In this document: positions 7,821-15,345 of the stretch, one piece after another
Layout of the letters: every line of letters starts with the position of its first letter
Numbering within the stretch: position 1 is the stretch's first letter
Assembly: GCF_000745125.1 (NCBI RefSeq)
Contig: NZ_JQNF01000003.1
Location: forward strand, 432,056-496,055
Direction of reading: 5' to 3'
From: Carnobacterium jeotgali MS3
GTDB lineage: Bacteria; Bacillota; Bacilli; Lactobacillales; Carnobacteriaceae
Length of the DNA: 64,000 nt
The notes under the pieces: model-generated
What the model was told of the DNA's origin: nothing
The model's input: only the letters and a program-made list of their open reading frames with translations
The model's database searches: none
Program-made: the position numbers and the translations under genes

Positions 7821-8576
7821 GTGCCAATTGCTAAACGTGCTTACCGTCACTTGCAGAGTCATCCTTATTTTTCAATTCTTATGATTGGCTTTTACCTAGT
7901 TTATTTTATCTTTGCCTTTATCTTTGCTTTATTGATAAAGCAATTTTCTGATTCTTATGTCCAGTTAACTAAAATTATAGCCTCTTTAGACTCACAACAG
8001 GTCTCATTCAACAGTCGACAATTTAAAATCTTAGAATCGATTACAACTCATTATATCGTGAACTACAGATACATTTTTTTTTCAATCATTCTTGTAGGTA
8101 CTCTTATCGTACTAATGATTCAGTTATGGTTGAGTCAAGCTAGAAAAAAGGAATACCAATCCTATCTTTTGTTGGGAGAACGCGTTTATAAATTAACGGC
8201 TCAGCTAATAATGGAACAATTACTTTTGATAAATTGTGTTTTATTGCTTATTTTTGCCTGTTATAGTTTGTTTAAAATCCCTATAATGAATCAGATTACA
8301 CAAATTGAAGCTACTTCTTTACAATCAAAATTAGAAGATTATTCCTCGATCCAATCTTCTCAAGAAGGAACCATTTCATCGGATTTTGAAAGCAAAAATT
8401 TTACACGCTTCAATGTTAATCCATTTTTAAAAGGCGAATTTATAAACAACAAATTTTCGCAAACTAATACACTAATTGGCTGTTTAATCCTAATCATGCT
8501 TAACTTATATAGTGCCATGATCATCGGAATTCCAAATTATATTGTTTTATCACTAAGAAAAAGTAAACTTTCTTAA
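7821..8576 (+). CDS. FtsX-like ABC permease half, partner of a dead ATPase
   Basis: 251 residues from GTG 7821; AAAGGAG ends eight bases before it, and the seven codons upstream (from 7800) merely translate the ribosome site. Four membrane helices at about 17-39, 84-103, 131-151 and 217-239. The arrangement, and the basic loop with Q-A-R-K-K-E-Y-Q-S-Y-L-L-L-G-E-R before helix 3, follow the FtsX/MacB permease domain (R-x-x-E-...-L-G pattern). The outside loop between helices 3 and 4 is polar and about 65 residues. It is followed after 27 bases by an ABC ATPase homologue lacking all ATPase motifs. The two sit between ltaS and a two-component system. Substrate or function unknown; export is not certain, since MacB/FtsX types often transmit force or signals. 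Confidence 0.6.
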   Translation: MPIAKRAYRHLQSHPYFSILMIGFYLVYFIFAFIFALLIKQFSDSYVQLTKIIASLDSQQVSFNSRQFKILESITTHYIVNYRYIFFSIILVGTLIVLMIQLWLSQARKKEYQSYLLLGERVYKLTAQLIMEQLLLINCVLLLIFACYSLFKIPIMNQITQIEATSLQSKLEDYSSIQSSQEGTISSDFESKNFTRFNVNPFLKGEFINNKFSQTNTLIGCLILIMLNLYSAMIIGIPNYIVLSLRKSKLS

Positions 8577-8603
8577 TCTATCTGTCATTACTAAGGAGGA
8601 TAC

Positions 8604-9173
8604 ATGATGTTTAACAATTTTTATAAAAAAAACAACAATAATGACTTTTTTTTGATTAAACCTAAAACAATCTATACTTTTTTAGCTAATCCATTTGAAC
8701 AGCTTTCATTAATAAGTCGTCTAAATGGGCAATTAGGTTATTTTCCACACTTGCTTGCTGAAGACACTACTTTTATTGACTATCTGTCGATTAGAGAGAA
8801 TATGCTAGTTATTTTATCTTTAGCACCTAATCAAACCAAAAGAAAACTTAATTTAGTCGTAAGTGAAGTTTTAGAGGAACTGAAAATACCTGATTATTTG
8901 GCCAACCAACCTTTTAGCGCATTGCCAGTGACACTTTCAATTCAATTGCAATTAAAGTTAACTGTATTGTGCAATCGGAAAGTTATTTTAGTAGACCATT
9001 GGCTCAGCCATGAATCAGCTTCTAATAAGCAAGATTGGCTGTTTTTATTCCGTGAATTTGCAAGAACAACTAGTTGTTCTTTTATCATTCTTACTTCTGA
9101 TGTAAGACTCTTGCCTATTGAAAACTTGCTTAGAATGGATTCTGTAGCTTACTCCACAAAAAAAATTAGTTAA
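8604..9173 (+). CDS. degenerate ABC ATPase homologue (no Walker A, B or signature motif)
   Basis: 189 residues. Threading by eye onto an ABC ATPase places K-P-K-T-I-Y-T-F-L at the strand before the P-loop, A-N-P-F-E-Q-L-S (28-35) where GPNGAGKS belongs, L-S-I-R-E-N (61-66) like the usual T-V-R-E-N, F-S-A-L-P-V-T-L (104-111) in place of LSGGQ, V-I-L-V-D-H (127-132) with His for the catalytic Glu, and I-I-L-T-S-D (161-166) without the switch His. So the fold seems kept while every nucleotide-handling residue is lost. AAGGAGG precedes ATG-ATG. Codon use and AT content resemble the neighbours and the frame is open throughout, which argues against a pseudogene. Probably a structural or regulatory partner of the 7821 permease. 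Confidence 0.6.
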   Translation: MMFNNFYKKNNNNDFFLIKPKTIYTFLANPFEQLSLISRLNGQLGYFPHLLAEDTTFIDYLSIRENMLVILSLAPNQTKRKLNLVVSEVLEELKIPDYLANQPFSALPVTLSIQLQLKLTVLCNRKVILVDHWLSHESASNKQDWLFLFREFARTTSCSFIILTSDVRLLPIENLLRMDSVAYSTKKIS

Positions 9174-9213
9174 TCAACTTAAATCAACTAATTATACCAG
9201 AAATTAGAAACTC

Positions 9214-9255
9214 AAAAAAGTATCAGAATGCCTCTTCAGCATTCTGATACTTTTT
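9214..9255. terminator. bidirectional terminator
   Basis: AAAAAAGTATCAGAATGC pairs with GCATTCTGATACTTTTT. Shared by the convergent 8604 gene and the histidine kinase gene. Confidence 0.9.
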
Positions 9256-9257
9256 AT

Positions 9258-10664
9258 TTATTCAAATGGGAAAGATAAAGTAAACGTCGTCCCTTCTCCT
9301 GGTAAGCTTTCAACTGTAACGCTTGCGCCGTGTAGTGTTACCAATTGTTGAACGATTGCTAAACCTAAACCCGATTCTCCATATTTGGTGTTTTTTCTTG
9401 AAACGTCCGCTTTATAATAACGTTCCCATATACTTTCTACTTCTTCAGCGGACATGCCAATCCCAGAATCTTTGATTTTTATGATGCTTTCATTTTCATC
9501 AGAATATCCTGTAATACTAATTTTACCATTATCGGTGAATTGAATCGCATTTTGGATAATGTTGACAATTATTTGAGAAAAGCGATCATAATCGGCAAAC
9601 ACTAATAAGTCTGTTGGGCAATCTAATATCAATTCATTACCTGACTCATTTGCTTTTACTTCTAATTGTTCTACAATCATTTCCAACACTTCATAGGCAT
9701 TGAAAGTTTGCTTTTGTAAAATAATTTGATTGGAACGAATTTTTTCATAATCTAAATTCTCGTTTACTAATCGAATCAAGCGACGTGTTTCATTTTGCAT
9801 CAATTGAATGCTCCGTTGTTTTTGATTTTCTGGAATCATATCGTGTTCGATACCTTCTAATAATCCGTTGATTGTTGTTAAAGGTGTGCGCATTTCATGA
9901 GCAGCATCAGCCATAAACTGTCTCCGACGATTCTCTTGACGTTCAATCTCTTCTTGCGATTTTTTCAAAGAATCGACCATACTATTAAAATCAGCCGCTA
10001 GATCATCAAATTCGTCCATTTCCCTGTTTTCTAATTGGACATTAAAATCTCCTTTTGCGACTTTGTGCGTGGCGCTCCTAATACGATTGATTCGGCTTAC
10101 TTGAAATTTAGCAAAAAGATAACTCGCAATTGTTGCTCCAATAAGTGAAAAAACAAATGCACTAAATAAATTGTTTCGGATATCCTTTAAACTAGCTTCA
10201 ATTGTACTAATTGGTGCACTTACAGCAATAAACCCCGAGAACTCACCGGTACTTTGTGTAAAAAAAGGTTGATAGACTATGGCAGTATCAACTTGATTAC
10301 CAAAAAAGTCCGTACTTCTTTGTGATAACGTAAGAGGTTCGCCATTTTTCAGTTTGTTCAGATCACCATCCGAAATTCCGCTTACGTATTTCTTAGTTGT
10401 ACTAGGATAAATCATATCATCCTTATAATCAAATACAAAAATCGATACGCCTTGGTTTTTCAAAATAATTTGTCCATTTTCTATCTTCTCGGTTTGTAGA
10501 TCCACATCGATTAAGGATTCAGCATAGCCAAATAATTGTTTTTCTGTACTTTGATAGGCCGTATTACGGGCAAATTGCAAAAAAGAGAATCCTAATATGA
10601 TTAAGACTGTCATAACGACTGCAAAAAAAGCCAGCATTTGCTGATAAAAATAGTTCATTCTCAT
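9258..10664 (-). CDS. sensor histidine kinase
   Basis: A 468-residue membrane kinase: helices at about 10-32 and 166-186 enclose an extracellular sensor of roughly 130 residues. HAMP follows (about 187-240), then a HisKA dimerisation domain with the phosphorylated His256 in A-H-E-M-R-T-P-L, and an HATPase domain with N-I-I-Q-N-A, D-S-G-I-G-M and G-L-G-L boxes. It overlaps the regulator gene by four bases (ATGA), so the pair is translated together. The pair resembles LisRK/CroRS-type envelope-stress systems of Listeria and Enterococcus as I recall them; that assignment is tentative. Signal unknown, cell-wall stress likely from the envelope genes around it. Confidence 0.85.
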   Translation of the reverse strand: MRMNYFYQQMLAFFAVVMTVLIILGFSFLQFARNTAYQSTEKQLFGYAESLIDVDLQTEKIENGQIILKNQGVSIFVFDYKDDMIYPSTTKKYVSGISDGDLNKLKNGEPLTLSQRSTDFFGNQVDTAIVYQPFFTQSTGEFSGFIAVSAPISTIEASLKDIRNNLFSAFVFSLIGATIASYLFAKFQVSRINRIRSATHKVAKGDFNVQLENREMDEFDDLAADFNSMVDSLKKSQEEIERQENRRRQFMADAAHEMRTPLTTINGLLEGIEHDMIPENQKQRSIQLMQNETRRLIRLVNENLDYEKIRSNQIILQKQTFNAYEVLEMIVEQLEVKANESGNELILDCPTDLLVFADYDRFSQIIVNIIQNAIQFTDNGKISITGYSDENESIIKIKDSGIGMSAEEVESIWERYYKADVSRKNTKYGESGLGLAIVQQLVTLHGASVTVESLPGEGTTFTLSFPFE

Positions 10665-11377
10665 GAAGAAATTCCGGAATCATCGTACTTGTATCCCACT
10701 CCCCAAACTGTTTGAACGACTTGTGGCCCAGTTTTGTCTATTTTTTGACGTAGTTTTTTGATATGTGCATCAACTGTTCGTTCATCTCCAAAATATTCAT
10801 AATCCCAAACAATTGTTAATAATTGTTCTCTAGAAAAAACTTGTCTTGGACTTTTGGCTAACGTGTAGAGCAATTCAAATTCTTTAGGTGTTAAGCTTTC
10901 TATTGGTTTATCATATAGAATCGCTTGACGTGTTCTCTTATCCATTTTAAGGTATTTCGTTTCGATTTCATATGCTTCACCTTCTAATTTATCAGCTTCA
11001 TCATGAATCAGATCTGCGCGGCGATATAAAGCTTTTATACGCGCAATTAAAGTTAAAGGACTAAACGGTTTCGTCACGTAATCATCTGCTCCTATTTCTA
11101 ACCCAATAACCTGATCACTTTCAGAATCCTTAGCTGTCAGCATAATGATTGGAATTATTTTTGAAACCTTACGCATTTCGCGACAAATTTGCATACCATC
11201 CAAACTTGGTAAATTTAAATCTAAAATAACTAAATCCCATTTGCCAGAATCATTTAGAAACGCATCTAACCCTTCTTTGCCATCTTGAATAAAAGTTGCT
11301 TTCCATTCTTCTTTCATGAAAAACATCTCCATCATTTCACACACAGATTGATTGTCTTCAATCATTAATATATTCAT
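10661..11377 (-). CDS. OmpR/PhoB-family response regulator
   Basis: 238 residues: receiver domain at 1-120 with acidic pair E7-D8, phospho-acceptor D53 (I-L-D-L), T in M-L-T-A and K in V-T-K-P-F, then a winged-helix DNA-binding domain at about 140-233 (S-L-T-P-K-E-F-E-L-L and Y-K-Y-D-D at the end). It is the first gene of the two-component operon, overlapping the kinase by four bases. A TATAAT-like box at 11414-11419 (minus strand) lies among three TTGCA repeats that could be its own binding sites. LisR/CroR-like by general resemblance only. Confidence 0.88.
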   Translation of the reverse strand: MNILMIEDNQSVCEMMEMFFMKEEWKATFIQDGKEGLDAFLNDSGKWDLVILDLNLPSLDGMQICREMRKVSKIIPIIMLTAKDSESDQVIGLEIGADDYVTKPFSPLTLIARIKALYRRADLIHDEADKLEGEAYEIETKYLKMDKRTRQAILYDKPIESLTPKEFELLYTLAKSPRQVFSREQLLTIVWDYEYFGDERTVDAHIKKLRQKIDKTGPQVVQTVWGVGYKYDDSGISS

Positions 11378-11522
11378 GGAATGCCTTCTTTCTCTATAGA
11401 ATTTCTTTACTCAATTATACTCTTTTTGCAACTGCAACTAAAGCTACTTGCAAAATCATCTTATAAACTTCATTGTTTAGTCAAAAATAGTTTATTGTGG
11501 ACTAGACGGATTTGCTCATACT

Positions 11523-11557
11523 AAAAAAGTGACTGAGACAGTTATCCCAGTCACTTT
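11523..11557 (-). terminator. terminator of the LysM-3D gene
   Basis: AAAGTGACTG and CAGTCACTTT around a 13-base loop, with a T-run on the minus strand. Confidence 0.8.
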
Positions 11558-11562
11558 CACTA

Positions 11563-12432
11563 TTAGTCTATTATCGTTAATTCGACTTCTTGAATACCCC
11601 AAGCAAATGACGCATCTATGCTTTCCATATGCAAGTCTACTCGATTGCCAATGATTGCACTACCAGTATCCCCTGCAATAGCCTCCCCATATCCTTCTAC
11701 GTATACTTTAGTACCTAAAGGGATAACAGTAGGATCCACAGCAATAACTTGAGAATTCTTGCTTAAATCGATTCCCATTGCCGTTATATTCGTTAACGAA
11801 GGTTGATTTCGGCTATACGCAGTAGCAACTACGGTTATTTTTTCAGCTGAATCATTTAGTGCACTGGTACTCATTTCTTCTATTGCTTCTGTTTCAATTT
11901 TCGTTTCAGAAAGGGCTGCTTCACTTTCTTTTATTTCTTCTTTTTCCCATGTAAGCTTTTTAGGGCTAATCGATTCTGGATCTAATTCTGTTTCTATTTT
12001 AATAATTTCATCAATCTGCAATGAGTTACCATGTGTTACTGACTCATTCCATTCAGCCAAGTCACTAACTTCAACTTTAAAAGCCTCAGCGATATTTACA
12101 AGCGTATCGCCATTTTTTATTATATAGTTAACAGTATTTTTTGATTCGGCGTTAGTCTTGTTAGCATTACTCACTAAACTAACCGGTTCTAAAACACTCT
12201 CCTCAAACATAGGATTTGTTGTTAATGTTTGGACAGTTGATTCGTTATTTTCTCTATCTTCTATTAAAGAATCTACGCCAGTATTTGTTACACGTTCTTC
12301 TGATTTTTTGATTTCAGTTTTTTCTGATGTGTCTTCTTTTTTCTCATTTTGAGCAGCAAAAACATTTGTAATCCCAGTTGTTCCCAATGCTAAAGTTAAT
12401 AAAGCAATGATGGATAAAACTATTTTTTTCAT
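11563..12432 (-). CDS. secreted LysM-3D cell-wall protein (YocH-like)
   Basis: 289 residues with a signal peptide (residues 1-27, N-V-F-A-A cleavage region), an acidic S/T/E-rich linker, one LysM peptidoglycan-binding domain at about 101-147 (N-Y-I-I-K-N-G-D-T-L), a second acidic linker, and a C-terminal 3D domain at about 197-289. The three aspartates that name the domain are visible in A-V-D-P, A-G-D-T and R-V-D-L-H-M. 3D domains are lytic-transglycosylase-like, as in YocH and resuscitation-promoting-factor-like proteins, so wall remodelling is expected. YocH is a classical WalR target, and a perfect WalR box lies about 71 bases upstream of this gene, with a second one further up. Confidence 0.88.
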   Translation of the reverse strand: MKKIVLSIIALLTLALGTTGITNVFAAQNEKKEDTSEKTEIKKSEERVTNTGVDSLIEDRENNESTVQTLTTNPMFEESVLEPVSLVSNANKTNAESKNTVNYIIKNGDTLVNIAEAFKVEVSDLAEWNESVTHGNSLQIDEIIKIETELDPESISPKKLTWEKEEIKESEAALSETKIETEAIEEMSTSALNDSAEKITVVATAYSRNQPSLTNITAMGIDLSKNSQVIAVDPTVIPLGTKVYVEGYGEAIAGDTGSAIIGNRVDLHMESIDASFAWGIQEVELTIID

Positions 12433-12502
12433 TGGATTATATCCTCCTATTCAGTACGCTAGATATCATATCATGTACGATATAGGCATAGGTTACTTTG
12501 AA

Positions 12503-12519
12503 ATTACACATCTGTAACA
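12503..12519 (-). promoter_or_regulatory. WalR/VicR-box match upstream of the LysM-3D gene
   Basis: Minus strand TGTTAC-AGATG-TGTAAT fits TGTWAH-N5-TGTWAH fully and lies about 71-87 bases before the start codon of a YocH-type protein, where activation by WalR is known in Bacillus. Confidence 0.55.
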
Positions 12520-12529
12520 CTGGTTTTTT

Positions 12530-12543
12530 TATTACCGTTTTCA
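12530..12543 (-). promoter_or_regulatory. cre-like site
   Basis: Minus strand TGAAAACGGTAATA matches the catabolite-responsive consensus TGWAANCGNTNWCA at all but one fixed position (T for C at position 13). Confidence 0.3.
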
Positions 12544-12797
12544 CTGAGATGAATGTAATCATTCTGAATATTCAACTTTTTTTCATTTGAAGTTTTTCTC
12601 TCATAATTCAGCTATTTTTCATTTTAAACACCGATAATACGAGATTTCAGTCTTTTCTATTTTCTAATTATAAACCCATCTGATTCGTTCAATAATTCCT
12701 ACTACTTTTCACTTCATTTCTTTAATATTACAAATAGAAAACATTATTTCCCTTGTTTTTCCTTACTTTGCTAGCTTTTATTTCTAAAATGAGTTTT

Positions 12798-12814
12798 ATT
12801 ACAATTTTGTAACA
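12798..12814 (-). promoter_or_regulatory. second WalR/VicR-box match
   Basis: Minus strand TGTTAC-AAAAT-TGTAAT, full match to the consensus, about 370 bases upstream of the LysM-3D gene and just after the ssbB stop codon. Too far for a simple promoter site unless DNA looping or a further promoter is involved. Confidence 0.3.
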
Positions 12815-12833
12815 AATCTTTCTTTCTTCTTTT

Positions 12834-13169
12834 TCAACCTGCAACTGTCTCTATTTTTTTATTCTGTAAAAAATGAACTTCTTCTACCAGCATCTCAACG
12901 ATAAAAATAGTATCTTCTTCTTTATTGACATATGACCTTGATTGAATCCTTCCAGTAAGACCAACCATATGCCCTTTTTCACAATAAAGCTGCATCAATT
13001 TGGCCACTTGTCCCCAAGCAACAATAGGAATAAAATCAGCTTGCGGTCCATTCTCTTTTCTCACTTTTTTTGCTACTGCTAACGTATTATTGATTACAAC
13101 TCTATCTTCCCCAATATTTTTCAGTTCTACTTCTCTCACTAAACGTCCAACTAATCCAATGGTATTCAT
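12834..13169 (-). CDS. ssbB: short single-stranded DNA-binding protein (SsbB/YwpH-like)
   Basis: A 111-residue OB-fold SSB: M-N-T-I-G-L-V-G-R-L-V at the N-terminus, F-I-P-I-V-A-W-G near residue 46, G-L-T-G-R-I-Q-S-R near 70. It lacks the glycine-rich linker and the acidic D-D-D-L-P-F tail of the housekeeping SSB, matching the size of Bacillus SsbB (YwpH), which protects incoming DNA during natural transformation. It stands alone, away from rpsF/rpsR, which also fits the competence paralogue. A TACGCAAA motif preceded by a T-rich tract lies upstream and could be a degenerate ComX box. Confidence 0.8.
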   Translation of the reverse strand: MNTIGLVGRLVREVELKNIGEDRVVINNTLAVAKKVRKENGPQADFIPIVAWGQVAKLMQLYCEKGHMVGLTGRIQSRSYVNKEEDTIFIVEMLVEEVHFLQNKKIETVAG

Positions 13170-13231
13170 TTTTTTCCCTCCTTTTTAATGTATTCTTTTT
13201 TACTATCTGCAATTATGATTGATTTGCTTTT

Positions 13232-13239
13232 TTTGCGTA
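13232..13239 (-). promoter_or_regulatory. possible ComX (cin) box upstream of ssbB
   Basis: Minus strand TACGCAAA compared with the streptococcal TACGAATA: the TACG core is kept, two later positions differ. A T-rich tract lies just upstream, as in cin-box promoters. Weak evidence. Confidence 0.25.
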
Positions 13240-13369
13240 CTCCTTAAAAACAAAAAAGTCTCCCTAGATTAGAACAGCTTTATTTCTCAAGCTGTTTATT
13301 CTATGGAAAACTTCTATATCTATTTGATTAACTGACTCTTTTTTCAACGATTTTCGGCTAATTGATTGT

Positions 13370-13762
13370 TTAGTCCTCTATAATAGTCAGTTGAAAAGCA
13401 TTTAAAATAAACAATAAAACAATTAATAACACAATTAATAACACAAACATTACTGGTAAAGCAATCGACTTATATAATAGATTCGAACCAAATAGGCCGA
13501 TGGTAAAAATAATATAGTATAGGGCATAAATTCGATTACTCCATTTATTGGACTGTATCTGAACTTGTTCACCATCTTTAACTTCTATGGTATTACTCTT
13601 GCCTCCAGATTGTGTAACACATAATTGAACCACATTGTTAGGAATAGACACTTCTAACGTCTGACCATTTGCTATTTTTGCGACTTTTTCTCCATTTATT
13701 TTTATTGTCATTTTCAATATAGTTCCTATTAAACCGGTACGCCGTACAACTGTAATGGACAT
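13370..13762 (-). CDS. hypothetical protein, beta-rich N-terminus plus membrane helices
   Basis: 130 residues from the ATG at 13760-13762, chosen because GGGAGAGG ends six bases before it; a longer frame from 13825 runs back through the upstream terminator. Residues 1-75 alternate in a beta pattern (I-K-I-N-G-E-K-V-A-K-I, then T-I-E-V-K-D-G-E-Q-V), like the small sandwich domains found in many Firmicute membrane proteins. Two hydrophobic segments follow at about 78-97 and 99-121. No function known. It stands alone downstream of the mbl-epuA terminator. Confidence 0.6.
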   Translation of the reverse strand: MSITVVRRTGLIGTILKMTIKINGEKVAKIANGQTLEVSIPNNVVQLCVTQSGGKSNTIEVKDGEQVQIQSNKWSNRIYALYYIIFTIGLFGSNLLYKSIALPVMFVLLIVLLIVLLFILNAFQLTIIED

Positions 13763-13796
13763 AGATAGCCTCTCCCAAAAAAATAGTGTTTTTGAT

Positions 13797-13832
13797 AAAA
13801 AACACCCTGAAAAATAGAATTCCAAGGTGTTT
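13797..13832 (-). terminator. terminator downstream of epuA
   Basis: AAACACC (13826-13832 read on the minus strand) pairs with GGTGTTT, then a T-run on the minus strand. Confidence 0.65.
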
Positions 13833-13860
13833 AGTATTTTATTTTGTACAAGGGATGAAA

Positions 13861-14064
13861 CTAGTTAACTATAGTAGGTTTTGTAAAGTAGCTAAAGATG
13901 TGTACCCATGTTTCTTTTTCAAAAACAGCAAATGGATCTCCATCGCCTAATACCCCATAACCAATCATAGCTCCAATAATAAAAGCCAGAGCAATTAAAA
14001 CGATCACAAGCAGAATTTTTAATATAAATGTGGCAATTTGAAGTCCTATTTTTTCTTTAGTCAT
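13861..14064 (-). CDS. epuA: EpuA-family small membrane protein
   Basis: 67 residues: a basic N-terminus, one helix at about 13-38 ending in I-G-Y-G-V-L-G-D-G, then a short W-containing tail. This G-x-M-I-G-Y-G-V-x-G-D-G pattern is typical of EpuA (often annotated as RNA polymerase subunit beta because of a distant fusion). In Streptococcus pneumoniae epuA follows murA; here it follows mbl, which itself follows murA, so the neighbourhood is similar. Biochemical role unknown; linkage to wall-synthesis genes suggests an envelope function. Confidence 0.75.
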   Translation of the reverse strand: MTKEKIGLQIATFILKILLVIVLIALAFIIGAMIGYGVLGDGDPFAVFEKETWVHIFSYFTKPTIVN

Positions 14065-14092
14065 GGGCTTACCTCACTTTGATTAACTAATG

Positions 14093-15085
14093 TTAAAATT
14101 TACGTTTTTTCTTAGTCATATTTTCTAACAAGATTCCTGTTCCTAAAGCAACTGAATCTAAAGGTTGTTCAGCAGCAAATACCGGTACTCTCAATTGTTC
14201 TGAAAATAATTGATCAATACCATCTAATAATGCTCCACCACCAGTTAAAATTATTCCTCGATCAATAATATCTGCAGATAATTCAGGAGGTGTTTGTTCT
14301 AAAACGTCTTTAGCTTGTTGAACAATCATCATCATTGATTCAGCTGTAGCTTTTTGAACTTCATCTGAAGTAATTGTGATTGTTCTAGGTAAACCAGTAA
14401 TCATATCACGACCTCTAACTTCCATTGAGTCATCACGTTTACCAGGAAAAACTGTACCAATCTCTTTTTTGATTGTTTCAGCTGTCCGTTCACCAATCAA
14501 TAACTTATGAGTTTTTTTAACAAACTGTGTAATTTCATTATCCAATTGATCTCCAGCTACTTTTAATGAGCGACTAGTTACAATCCCGCCCATTGAAAGA
14601 ACGGCAATATCACTTGTACCTCCACCAATATCGATGACCATATTTCCACTTGGTTGGAAAATATCCATACCTGCTCCAATAGCTGCTACTTTAGGTTCTT
14701 CTTCAAGATAAACATTTTTTCCGCCGCTTTTCTCAGCTGCTTCAATAATCGCTTTTTGTTCAATTGTTGTTATATTTGTAGGACAACAAATCAAAATATT
14801 TGGTTTTGATAAGAAGCCTTTAACATTTAATTTATTAATAAAGTGAGTTAGCATTGCTTCTGTTATGTCAAAATCAGCAATAACTCCTCCTTGTAATGGA
14901 CGAATTGCTCGAATGTTTCCGGGTGTACGTCCAACCATTAAGTATGCTTCTTCTCCAACTGCTAAAACACGTTTTGTTGTAGTATCGATTGCAACGACAG
15001 AAGGCTCATTTAAAACAATGCCTTTTCCTTTAACATGAATCAATACATTGGCTGTACCTAAATCTATCCCTATATCTCTAGCCAT
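14093..15085 (-). CDS. mbl: MreB-like cytoskeletal protein Mbl
   Basis: A 330-residue bacterial actin. It begins M-A-R-D-I-G-I-D-L-G-T-A-N-V, with phosphate-1 loop D-L-G-T-A, phosphate-2 V-I-D-I-G-G-G-T-S-D (about 155-164) and adenosine loop L-T-G-G-G-A-L-L (about 286-293). The sequence follows Bacillus Mbl more closely than MreB (for example V-L-I-H-V-K-G-K-G-I-V-L-N-E-P-S). It forms membrane-associated filaments guiding lateral wall synthesis, so a rod-shaped cell is implied. It has its own extended -10 promoter and is followed by epuA. Confidence 0.93.
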   Translation of the reverse strand: MARDIGIDLGTANVLIHVKGKGIVLNEPSVVAIDTTTKRVLAVGEEAYLMVGRTPGNIRAIRPLQGGVIADFDITEAMLTHFINKLNVKGFLSKPNILICCPTNITTIEQKAIIEAAEKSGGKNVYLEEEPKVAAIGAGMDIFQPSGNMVIDIGGGTSDIAVLSMGGIVTSRSLKVAGDQLDNEITQFVKKTHKLLIGERTAETIKKEIGTVFPGKRDDSMEVRGRDMITGLPRTITITSDEVQKATAESMMMIVQQAKDVLEQTPPELSADIIDRGIILTGGGALLDGIDQLFSEQLRVPVFAAEQPLDSVALGTGILLENMTKKKRKF

Positions 15086-15163
15086 TACCTGTTTCTCCTC
15101 TCAAGCTCTTGTTCGTTCATCATTGACTACTCTCTTTTAAATAAAGTAGCCATCTAATTTACT

Positions 15164-15172
15164 ATTATAGCA
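15164..15172 (-). promoter_or_regulatory. mbl promoter, extended -10
   Basis: Minus strand TGC-TATAAT, a full extended -10 with no good -35 box. The leader would be about 75 bases. Confidence 0.65.
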
Positions 15173-15270
15173 TAACTCGTTTCAATCTTAAACGCAGAAT
15201 TAAGACATTTAACTAAATTTAACGTTTTCTAAAAAAAATTTACTTAGGAACAGAAGAACGCAAAGAAAAT

Positions 15271-15317
15271 AGACCTTATAAAGCACTACTTTTAAAGTAA
15301 TGGCCTTTATAAGGTCT
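15271..15317 (-). terminator. terminator downstream of murA
   Basis: AGACCTTATAAAG (15271-15283) pairs with CTTTATAAGGTCT (15305-15317), with an inner ACTTT/AAAGT stem and a T-rich stretch after it on the minus strand. Confidence 0.7.
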
Positions 15318-15345
15318 AGTCCATAATTCATCATTAGCTATTTTA

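Larger units (their letters stand above)
12433..12833. other. regulatory region upstream of the LysM-3D gene
   Basis: No ORF that I would support. It contains two WalR-box matches and a cre-like site on the minus strand, listed separately, and a GGAGGA ribosome site next to the 12432 start. Long for a single promoter region, AT-rich. Confidence 0.5.

Noticed and set aside
9258..11377. firm naming of the two-component system as CroRS or LisRK
   Set aside because: General resemblance only; several related systems exist and I could not run a comparison.
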